DNA of 64,000 nt from Gemmatimonadota bacterium (GTDB taxonomy: Bacteria; Gemmatimonadota; Gemmatimonadetes; Gemmatimonadales; Gemmatimonadaceae): positions 13,033 to 77,032 of the forward strand of contig PMEM01000013.1 in the NCBI GenBank assembly GCA_003155795.1. Reading direction: 5' to 3'. Both the position numbers and the translations under genes were made by a program. The number at the start of each line of letters is the position of its first letter. Positions within the stretch are counted from its first letter, which is position 1. Of this stretch, positions 32,561 to 40,161 are shown piece after piece. The notes beneath the pieces were generated by a model that did not search any database, was not told where the DNA came from, and saw only the letters and a list, made by a program, of their open reading frames with translations.

Positions 32561-35500
32561 TCATGGCTCGTTCGGCACCAACGGCTTCACCCTCTTCCCC
32601 CACATCGCCGGCGGCGGCTCGTGCGTTGCACGATCCACTGGATGCTCCGCCAATTGCCGCATGGCCGTCGCTACAGCCTGTTCGAGCTGCGCGTCATGAC
32701 CATCGGCAATATCCTTCGGCCAATCTTCCACTTCTACATCGGGAAAGATCCCAACATTCTCCACCGCCCATTCCTTTCCATCGCGCGCAAAGAAACCACC
32801 GCGCGGAGCATTCATTATTCCACCGTCAACGAACGGTGGAGTGTCCCAGATTCCCACCAGTCCGCCCCACGTCCGTTTTCCAACCAGTGTGCCCACCTTG
32901 CGATACTTGAACATGTATGGCATGAGATCACCACCTGAACCCGACATCTCGTTGATGATCATCACCTTCGGTCCCCATATTCCGGCCGCAGGACTCGTGA
33001 ACGGGTACCGCGTTCCGACAGGGTTATTGAAGTAACCGTCGAATGTCCGCTGCAACACATCGATGATGTAATCCGCCGCAGAGCCGCCACTGTTGTAGCG
33101 CTCATCGATGATCGCTCCCTTGCGATCCTGCTGCGCGAAGTAGTATCGATTGAAGCTCGTGTAACCACCCTGCGCCGTGTTCGGAAGATGCACATACGCG
33201 AGCTGACCATGCGACAGCGAGTCAACGATGTGCCTGTTCCGCTCTACCCAGGCACGCGTCCGCAATCCGGCGTCGTTCGGAATCGGAATCACATTCACGC
33301 GACGTGAACCTTCTGCCGATGGTCGCGCGCTGACTGTGATCTCGGTCTGATGATTCGCGGTCCCGTCAAACGCCGCATATATGCTCTCGGGCGCACGAAC
33401 ATCGATGCCATTCACCGCAAGGATGTAGTCACCCACACGAACGTCAACGCCAGGTTCCGTCAGCGGCGCGCGAAGATCCGGATTCCAGCTATCAGTACCA
33501 TAGATCTTTGTAATTCTGTAGTAACCGTTTTCCACCGCTATATCCGCACCAAGCAGACCCACGGACGATCTCTGCACCGGCGGCATGTCACCACCGCGTA
33601 CAAAGGAGTGACCGATCGCGATCTCAGAGCCCATCATGTCAAGCAGATAGTTGAGATCTGCACGGTGCATCACGTACGGAAGCAACTGACCGTACATCTG
33701 CTTCATCTTCGGCCAGTCCGTCCCCTGCATGTTCTTCAGGTACAGATAGTCGCGCTGATTCCGCCATCCTTCATCGAATATCTGCTTGAATTCCGCTTTC
33801 GGGTCGACGAGCATCCGCAGGTTCGCCTTGAGTCTTCCCTTTCCTGCTGCTGGAGCCATTGGCGACGCCGCATCTACGAGAAACAGACCGGCAGTAGCTC
33901 CGGGTGTGCGATACAATAACTTCTTCCCGTCGGTGCTCACGATGTAGTCAGCAACGTTCTGAACGAAATCAACGGCCTTGCGATCCTTCAGTTCGTACCG
34001 ATGCAACACCGCGCCAAATGCGGGATTCGTTTCCGTTCCCGTTTCAGGCACCTTTTCCATGAAGAACACGGTCCCAGCCGTACCGGCCTGCAACGATCCG
34101 TAACCGCGCTCAGCAATCCCCGATACCGCTACAATGCGCTGTTGCAGTCCGTCGAAATCAATCTCAACTTGCTTGCGTGTCGCGAGCATCGCCTTGAGCG
34201 TGTCAGACATCGGCGCATTTGCCTTCGCCGAATCCAATGGTACCGGCGATTTGGCCGGCCGTTTCGGTTGCGGAGGCATTCCAGGGATCGGTGGCTCGGG
34301 AATTCCGGCGTCCTCGTCGCTTTCTGGCAACAGCGGCGACGGATCAGACTTCTTGAGCACCGCGAAGTACAATGCGTTGGTCTCGTTGTGACCGTAGCTC
34401 GACATATCAAGCCAGCCGGATCCCAGAGCAAAGTCCGTCGAAGCGAAGAACCAGAGGTACTTTCCGCTCGCATCCCACGCTGGCGACGTAGCATCCGCAA
34501 GCCCGTCAGTTACCTGGTGCGTCTGGCCGTTAGTCACATCGTACACGAAGATCGCGCGATACAGCGACGGCAACCGCTTCGCATACGCAACCCACCGCGA
34601 GTCCGGGCTCCATGTTGGATTCAGCGAGCGATCCGGCACCATGAACTCGTCCCCGCCAATGTCCGTCGCCTTCCCGGTCGCGACATCGACCACCCAAAGT
34701 CGGAGATTCGTATCCTGAAAAAGGATGCGCTTCCCATCAGGGGACCACGACGGAGTATAGTAATGCGTCGGGTTGGTGAGCGTGATCGTGCGCGACGGCT
34801 TGCTGCCATCAGCGGATGCAATCACCAGTTGATACTCTCCAGACTTGTCGCTGAAGTACGATACCCATTTGCCGTCCGGCGACCAGGCAGGAGTACGTTC
34901 TGCCGATCCGCTTGACTGCGTCATGTTGCGTACATCGCCTTTTTCGGCTGGTATCGAGAAAATGTCGCCGCGCGCTTCGATCGCTGCACGTTTCCCAGTT
35001 GGAGACAATGCAAGACTCACGATTTCGTTCGATACATCCTTCCACTGCGGCATCATCCAGGGAAAGTCGCCGACTACGTTGATGTTGACCACATGCTCGT
35101 GGCCGGTGGCTGGATCAAGCTCGTGTACGTAACCGCCCTGCTCGAACACGATCGTGTTCGCATCGGAGTCGAGCGTCTTGACGTCGAAATCCGAGAAGTC
35201 GGTGATCTGCTTGACCTGCTTGGATTGCGTGTTATACGACCACACATTCGATACGCCGTCGCGATCAGACAGGAAGTACACCATGTCGTTACCGATCCAC
35301 ACCGGATCCATTTCCTTGGAATTCGGACGCGGTACTGTATCCACTGCAAGTGTCTTCCTGTCCAGGATCCAGATCGGCCGATTCTGCCCGCCGCGATAAT
35401 TGCGGCGTTCTTCATCCCACGACGGATTCATGCGATAGGCGATGTGCGCCCCGTCGGGCGAGATCTTTCCCTGATACGCGCGATACATCGGCATCGCGTC

Positions 35501-35938
35501 TGGCGGACCACCCGCAAGCGGAACGGTGAACCACCGTGGTTGCGCGGCTGGAAGATTCGAAGAACGCGTCGATGAAAATACGATCGATTTCCCGTCCGGC
35601 GTCCATCCCTCAACCAGATCGGCTGCTGGGTGCCACGTGAGACGCCGTGGCTCGCCACCGCTCGCTGGCACCACATACACATCGGTATTGCCACCGTAGT
35701 CAGCGCTGAACGCAATCGTCTTGCCGTCAGGCGAGAAGTACGGATTGGAAGTCTGACCCTGAAAGCTCGTTAGTCGTTGCGCCGTTCCGCCGGCACGCGG
35801 GACCACCCATATGTTGTTCGCATAGGCGAACGCAATCTGTGTCGCGCTGACAGTCGGTGCGCGCAGCAGTCGCGTCTGCGCCGGCGCGATTGCAGGAATG
35901 AGAAGAAGAGCGACTGTCGAGCAAGCTATGCAACGCAT
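32561..35938 (-). CDS. Tricorn-like S41 serine peptidase with beta-propeller and PDZ domains
   Basis: This protein of about 1125 residues starts, in my reading, at the ATG at 35938, which opens a clean signal peptide (IACSTVALLLIPAIAPAQ). An upstream frame to 36106 only translates 18-bp repeats (RRDDS six times). Two TolB/WD40-like propeller blocks follow (repeated SPDGK motifs). A tricorn core domain, a PDZ segment (VDVRVGDYILAVNGIDVRAP) and an S41 protease domain come next (IIDERYNSGGSAADYI, INEMSGSGGDLMP with the candidate nucleophile Ser). Tricorn-type proteases trim oligopeptides. It is convergent with the M1 peptidase. Confidence 0.88.
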   Translation of the reverse strand: MRCIACSTVALLLIPAIAPAQTRLLRAPTVSATQIAFAYANNIWVVPRAGGTAQRLTSFQGQTSNPYFSPDGKTIAFSADYGGNTDVYVVPASGGEPRRLTWHPAADLVEGWTPDGKSIVFSSTRSSNLPAAQPRWFTVPLAGGPPDAMPMYRAYQGKISPDGAHIAYRMNPSWDEERRNYRGGQNRPIWILDRKTLAVDTVPRPNSKEMDPVWIGNDMVYFLSDRDGVSNVWSYNTQSKQVKQITDFSDFDVKTLDSDANTIVFEQGGYVHELDPATGHEHVVNINVVGDFPWMMPQWKDVSNEIVSLALSPTGKRAAIEARGDIFSIPAEKGDVRNMTQSSGSAERTPAWSPDGKWVSYFSDKSGEYQLVIASADGSKPSRTITLTNPTHYYTPSWSPDGKRILFQDTNLRLWVVDVATGKATDIGGDEFMVPDRSLNPTWSPDSRWVAYAKRLPSLYRAIFVYDVTNGQTHQVTDGLADATSPAWDASGKYLWFFASTDFALGSGWLDMSSYGHNETNALYFAVLKKSDPSPLLPESDEDAGIPEPPIPGMPPQPKRPAKSPVPLDSAKANAPMSDTLKAMLATRKQVEIDFDGLQQRIVAVSGIAERGYGSLQAGTAGTVFFMEKVPETGTETNPAFGAVLHRYELKDRKAVDFVQNVADYIVSTDGKKLLYRTPGATAGLFLVDAASPMAPAAGKGRLKANLRMLVDPKAEFKQIFDEGWRNQRDYLYLKNMQGTDWPKMKQMYGQLLPYVMHRADLNYLLDMMGSEIAIGHSFVRGGDMPPVQRSSVGLLGADIAVENGYYRITKIYGTDSWNPDLRAPLTEPGVDVRVGDYILAVNGIDVRAPESIYAAFDGTANHQTEITVSARPSAEGSRRVNVIPIPNDAGLRTRAWVERNRHIVDSLSHGQLAYVHLPNTAQGGYTSFNRYYFAQQDRKGAIIDERYNSGGSAADYIIDVLQRTFDGYFNNPVGTRYPFTSPAAGIWGPKVMIINEMSGSGGDLMPYMFKYRKVGTLVGKRTWGGLVGIWDTPPFVDGGIMNAPRGGFFARDGKEWAVENVGIFPDVEVEDWPKDIADGHDAQLEQAVATAMRQLAEHPVDRATHEPPPAMWGKRVKPLVPNEP

Positions 35939-35990
35939 GGGAAGTGGAGTTGATTGTCGTAAAGCCGTCATCCCGGCGGCAGCAACGGAG

Positions 35991-36103
35991 TCATCCCGCC
36001 GAACGGAGTCATCCCGCCGAACGGAGTCATCCCGCCGAACGGAGTCATCCCGCCGAATGGAGTCATCCCGCCGAATGGAGTCATCCCGCCGAAGGTCGGG
36101 ATC
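35991..36103. repeat. Tandem array, six 18-bp units
   Basis: The core TCATCCCGCCGAA recurs at 35991, 36009, 36027, 36045, 36063 and 36081, an 18-bp period with GGAG between cores. The last unit forms the left terminal repeat of the 102-bp element. Because 18 is divisible by three, the array is open in several frames and falsely lengthens the upstream end of the S41 peptidase gene. It occupies that gene's likely promoter region. Confidence 0.9.
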
Positions 36104-36182
36104 CATCCATAGTTGCGCCGGTCAGGCAGATGGGATGCGCCATCGCGGCCTCGTCCATGGATCCCGACCTTCGGCGGGATGA
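36081..36182. mobile_element. 102-bp MITE-like element, copy 2
   Basis: Perfect 25-bp terminal inverted repeats at 36081-36105 and 36158-36182 enclose a 52-bp core (36106-36157). The other copy is at 25937-26038. Here the tandem growth is on the left side, whereas in copy 1 it is on the right. Such non-coding inverted-repeat elements are typically mobilised in trans. Confidence 0.78.
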
Positions 36183-36249
36183 CAGCATAATGCACCCTCC
36201 CTCTACTCGCCGCTAGGACTCCCTCCGCACCTCCGCCCAACCACCCTCG

Positions 36250-37059
36250 CTACGTCGTAAACGAGTTTCGCCGGATCCGATACCCGGACGGAATCTCGAA
36301 AAGAGCAGGCGGTTGAGCTTCGATCTTCAAGCTCGTGATTTCAATCGTCCGTGTTTTCGTCTTGGATACCCCCTTGTCATCAACCGAAGTCTCGTTCACA
36401 ACCGTACGAAGCGGAGTCCCCTGCAGCGCCCTGGCGCGCGCCGACTCCTCGCTCTGGACAAAGCCCGCGTCAGTCTGGGCCATCGCAGTCCCGGCGTGCT
36501 CGAGTAGCGCGAGCAACGGGTTGTCGCCAAGGTATAGCCCGGGACTGACCCAGTAATCCGTCACAACGGTATGGTGCTTCGTGCCCCCGTTGAAGCCGAG
36601 CGCAACGATATGGATGTCGAATTGCTCAGTGATCCGGACCTGCTCGGTGGCGTATCCCAGCAGCTTGGGTCCGGCTCCGATTTTATTTGAACGGATCCTG
36701 TCGTTCAGCACATTGAACTTGACCATCGGCGACACCGCCTTTAACGAGGTTCCGATGATGTGTTCGAAATTTGGTGCGGCCATCTGCTCCACTTCTTTTT
36801 TGTCGGGATGCACCGACATCACCTGCTGTCCGCCGTTCGTCAGCAATATGTAGTCATCCGAGTTGTTCTTGTTCATGTCGATCCGGATGCGATCTCCATG
36901 CGCACGGACAGTTCCCAACGTCGGATCATCGTCGGAGTCTCCCGTCGTCCGGAAGGTGTACATGTAATCGCTCGGCGGCGGCGAATCGACGCAACGGGGG
37001 GCCGTACTTCCAGTCCCCGTGATCGCAATTGTCAGAAGTGCAGTGATTGCCTGAATCAT
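36250..37059 (-). CDS. Secreted protein of unknown function
   Basis: This protein of about 269 residues starts at the ATG at 37059, which is preceded by GAGGAG. The frame is open to 37107, but the extra 16 residues are less likely. A signal-like MIQAITALLTIAITGTGSTA is followed by a beta-rich body with YMYTFRTTGD, GDRIRIDMNK and ILLTNGGQQVMSVHPDKKEV. A basic TKTRTIEITSLKIEAQPPAL end completes it. The layout resembles DUF4412-type periplasmic proteins, but I cannot assign it firmly. Confidence 0.62.
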   Translation of the reverse strand: MIQAITALLTIAITGTGSTAPRCVDSPPPSDYMYTFRTTGDSDDDPTLGTVRAHGDRIRIDMNKNNSDDYILLTNGGQQVMSVHPDKKEVEQMAAPNFEHIIGTSLKAVSPMVKFNVLNDRIRSNKIGAGPKLLGYATEQVRITEQFDIHIVALGFNGGTKHHTVVTDYWVSPGLYLGDNPLLALLEHAGTAMAQTDAGFVQSEESARARALQGTPLRTVVNETSVDDKGVSKTKTRTIEITSLKIEAQPPALFEIPSGYRIRRNSFTT

Positions 37060-37197
37060 TTTCTCCTCGATGATCATGGCGATTTGTTCAGCTATCGGGT
37101 GTGTCACGCATGTTACGACGATGGTTCACTACCACCTCGCCTCATGGGGCACGCTCCATGCACCCCGTTGGGTCACACATCCACGCTGAGTCTGCCC

Positions 37198-37371
37198 ATG
37201 AAAGACAAAAAGAAGAACCATCCGAACGATCGTTCTAAAGAGAAGGACAAGAAGCAGAAGCATGACAAACCAAACCCGCCGCGCACCACCGCAGATGGGA
37301 TGACCGCTCCCAAATTCGGCTCCGCCGGAAGCGGTGGCGCTGAGCTCGAGCCAGGACCAGAGCACGATTGA
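37198..37371 (+). CDS. Small lysine-rich hydrophilic protein (tentative)
   Basis: A 57-codon frame starts MKDKKKNHPNDRSKEKDKKQ and ends SGGAELEPGPEHD. It is very rich in Lys and Asp and would be disordered. The ATG and stop stand alone between two larger genes (the 36250-37059 gene and the acyl-CoA dehydrogenase). The composition is unlike a random shadow frame, but no homologue is known to me and the RBS is weak. The rest of 37060-37517 holds nothing clear. Confidence 0.35.
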   Translation: MKDKKKNHPNDRSKEKDKKQKHDKPNPPRTTADGMTAPKFGSAGSGGAELEPGPEHD

Positions 37372-37517
37372 TCTGCCGCTAAGAACGACCTGATCAGTCA
37401 GCCCGGATCGTAGGCAAGAGGTATTCTTCAGGTAGCAGCCTCTGAAGCGCGCGGTGGCACTCTGTATCGTGCCCGCCGCGCGCCAGACCCGGGACAACCC
37501 GCCGAGAGTGATCTGGA

Positions 37518-39314
37518 ATGAGCAACCCGACGTCAACAGCCAAGCGCCGCGATGAGCCACATCTCGCGGCTCCCGACCTTAATCCCTCGTTCACGAAGGG
37601 TGTCTTCCTCGGCGAGATTCGCGAGGATATCGTATTCCCGTTCCCGGTTATGTCTGCCGAGGAATCGGAATCACTCCGAATGATCCTCGACGCGTTCCGG
37701 ACATTCGCCACGGAGCATGTCGATTCGGCGAAGATGGACCACGACGGCAAGTTCCCGGACGAAGTTCGGCACGGATTGCACGAGCTGGGCCTCATGGGAC
37801 TCAACATCCCCGAGGAGTACGGCGGCTTCGGCGCATCTGCCAAGGTGTTCAATCGAGTCTTCGGCGAGATCGGAGGCACCGACCCAGCACTGGCTGTTTA
37901 CTTCGGCGCGCACGAGTCGATCGGGTGCAAAGGTATTACGCTGTTCGGTACCAGCGAACAGAAGCAAACCTGGCTGCCAAAATGCGCAAGCGGTGAAATC
38001 ATCGCGGCATTCTGCCTCACCGAACCAGGCTCCGGTTCGGATGCACAGGCGATGGCATCAACCGCAACGCTCAGCGACGACGGAACCAGTTACATCCTCG
38101 ACGGCCGCAAGATCTGGATCTCCAACGCTGCCTATGCCGGGCTCTTTACCGTCTTTGCGAAAGTTCCAGTAACAATCAACGGCAAGATAAAGAAGCGCGT
38201 GACCGCATTCATCGTTGACGCACACAGTGAAGGCATCACGCTCGGCCAACCCGAGCAGAAGATGGGAATCAAGGCGTCTGACACGCGTACTGTAACTTTT
38301 GAAAAGGTTCGCGTCCCCGTTGCCAACGTGCTCGGCGAGGTTGGCCAGGGCTTCAAGATTGCGCTCGAGATTCTGAACTCCGGACGTCTCGGACTTGCCG
38401 CTGGATCATCGCGCGGCTCGCGCCAGATGCTCGCCCGAGCAGCCAAGTACGCGAACGAACGTGAGCAGTTCGGAAGGTCGATTGGATCGTTCGAAATGAT
38501 CCAGCGCAAGTTTGCACAAGCCGCCGCGGAGATCTATGCCGCCGATTCCGCCGTAATGCTGACGTCGGAGATGATGGATCGCGGCCATATCGACTATTCG
38601 CTCGAGACAGCTGCGTGCAAAGTTTTTGCGTCGGAACTTGCAGTACACGCTGCAAGCGAAGCGATGCAGATCGCTGGCGGAATTGGCTACTCCAAGGAGT
38701 TCCCGTACGAGCAAGCCATGCGAGATGCACGGATCAACATGATCTTCGAAGGAACCAACGAGATCCTCCGTGCACTCATCGCCCTGAGTGGATTGCAGCA
38801 ACCTGGCGAAAGACTCAAGGCACTCGGTTCCGCATTCAAGAATCCGCTTCATTCACTGGGTGAGATCAGCTCGTACATCGCTGGTCGCGCGAAGCGAGCG
38901 GTAAAGAAGCCCGAGTTCACCAAGGTGCATCCGTCGCTCTCAAAGGAAGCAGACCGCGTCGCAACGCTCATCCACAACCTGGCCCTCGCGGTCGAGAGCG
39001 CCATTATGAAGCACGGCAAGAAGATCATAGAGCGCCAGTTCATTCAGGAACGAATGGCCGACGCCGCAATCGGGATCTACATGAGCACCGCGGTTCTGTC
39101 TCGCACTACATGGGAGATCGAGCGCGCGGGCAGCGTAGATGCTGCGAAGGCAGAGATGGACTGCGCGCAGTTATTCCTTGCCGATCGTTTCCGTCTGGTC
39201 AGGCGATCCATCCGCCGCATCTCGCGCAACCAGGACGACAGGATGCGCGCAGTTGCTGAGCGAGTGCTTGAGACTGGTGAACCCGCACCCGTGGGGCCGA
39301 CCGACCGGGAATAA
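37518..39314 (+). CDS. Acyl-CoA dehydrogenase family flavoprotein
   Basis: This 598-residue protein has the family core. GGFGASAKVFNRVFGEIGG and AFCLTEPGSGSDAQAMASTA bind FAD and substrate (about residues 95-190). KIWISNAAYAGLFTVFAK follows. The C-terminal dehydrogenase part includes GSSRGSRQMLARAAKYANER, then QFG, and IAGGIGYSKEFPYEQAMRDA, then INMIFEGTNEI (E of GTNEI is a common catalytic position). A further roughly 170-residue extension, as in very-long-chain types, completes it. It would oxidise acyl-CoA to enoyl-CoA and pass electrons to ETF. It is separate from the act operon. Confidence 0.88.
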   Translation: MSNPTSTAKRRDEPHLAAPDLNPSFTKGVFLGEIREDIVFPFPVMSAEESESLRMILDAFRTFATEHVDSAKMDHDGKFPDEVRHGLHELGLMGLNIPEEYGGFGASAKVFNRVFGEIGGTDPALAVYFGAHESIGCKGITLFGTSEQKQTWLPKCASGEIIAAFCLTEPGSGSDAQAMASTATLSDDGTSYILDGRKIWISNAAYAGLFTVFAKVPVTINGKIKKRVTAFIVDAHSEGITLGQPEQKMGIKASDTRTVTFEKVRVPVANVLGEVGQGFKIALEILNSGRLGLAAGSSRGSRQMLARAAKYANEREQFGRSIGSFEMIQRKFAQAAAEIYAADSAVMLTSEMMDRGHIDYSLETAACKVFASELAVHAASEAMQIAGGIGYSKEFPYEQAMRDARINMIFEGTNEILRALIALSGLQQPGERLKALGSAFKNPLHSLGEISSYIAGRAKRAVKKPEFTKVHPSLSKEADRVATLIHNLALAVESAIMKHGKKIIERQFIQERMADAAIGIYMSTAVLSRTTWEIERAGSVDAAKAEMDCAQLFLADRFRLVRRSIRRISRNQDDRMRAVAERVLETGEPAPVGPTDRE

Positions 39315-39504
39315 GAAAGAGTAGCCCCATTGGGCTTCGCAATCTCCCGAGGATTCGCGAAACTCGCGTCCTGAGTAGCACTCGCGTATGTCCCCCGTCG
39401 AGTGCGAGGACGCTGTTCGGCATGGATGATGCGACGCGATCGTAGCTCTAACTGTATGGCTCCCTAGAAATCGCGGCTCCAACTCTCTGGCTCCCTGATA
39501 GTAG

Positions 39505-40155
39505 ATGACGGCGATCTTCCCCTCATGGGCGACGCGCGCTGCGCGCATCGCACTGGCTTGTGGTGTCACGGCACTCGTCATGACACCGCTGCTCGCCATG
39601 ATATGGGTACGTACGCCTCTCGCTCGCGGCGAGAAACTGAGTATCACGCAGCCAGTGCCATTCGACCATCGCGTTCACGTCAATGGATTGCAGATCGACT
39701 GCCGCTACTGTCACGCCGGCGCCGAGCGTAGTGCATGGGCTGGGCTTCCAGCCACATCAAAATGTGTCAGCTGCCATACGCAGGCATGGATTTCAAGCAG
39801 CGTCTTTGAGCCAGTACGCCAGAGCCTCGCCACTGGTAAACCAATACCGTGGCGTCGTGTGAACGAGCTACCCGATTTCGTCTATTTCAATCACTCCATC
39901 CACGTCAACAAGGGAGTCGGTTGCGAAACGTGTCACGGTCGCATTGATCAGATGTCACAAGTCCATCAGGCCGCGTCGCTCACCATGGGATGGTGTGTCA
40001 GCTGCCACGTCAACCCCGGCCCCAATCTCAGACCGCTCACTGCTATTACGACGATGGGATGGACTCCGACCAAGTCGGATCTCGACCAAATGAAGACGCT
40101 CACCGCTGACTTCAAGATCAAGCGACTTACAAACTGTTCCACCTGTCACCGCTGA
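39505..40155 (+). CDS. actA: Alternative complex III subunit A, pentaheme cytochrome c
   Basis: This 216-residue protein has an N-terminal membrane anchor (IALACGVTALVMTPLLAMIW) and exactly five CxxCH haem sites at residues 66-70, 87-91, 140-144, 164-168 and 211-215. ActA is the pentaheme subunit of the quinol:cytochrome c oxidoreductase ACIII. The following genes actB to actF appear in canonical order. It carries electrons from the iron-sulfur/quinol part toward the soluble acceptor. No other gene lies in the 190-bp leader. Confidence 0.9.
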   Translation: MTAIFPSWATRAARIALACGVTALVMTPLLAMIWVRTPLARGEKLSITQPVPFDHRVHVNGLQIDCRYCHAGAERSAWAGLPATSKCVSCHTQAWISSSVFEPVRQSLATGKPIPWRRVNELPDFVYFNHSIHVNKGVGCETCHGRIDQMSQVHQAASLTMGWCVSCHVNPGPNLRPLTAITTMGWTPTKSDLDQMKTLTADFKIKRLTNCSTCHR

Positions 40156-40161
40156 TTGATC

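Noticed and set aside
34001-34915. 304-codon open frame antisense to the S41 peptidase
   Set aside because: It is Arg/His-rich, with no known motif, and fully covered by the peptidase gene.
35991-36103. 18-bp periodic array as possible repeat-protein coding sequence
   Set aside because: It is a tandem repeat of an inverted-repeat element end; the encoded RRDDS blocks precede a normal signal peptide and have no start context.
39315-39504. AGCCC/GGGCT hairpin and short imperfect direct repeats upstream of actA
   Set aside because: The stem is only 5 bp without a T-run, and the direct repeats are too divergent to support a regulatory claim.
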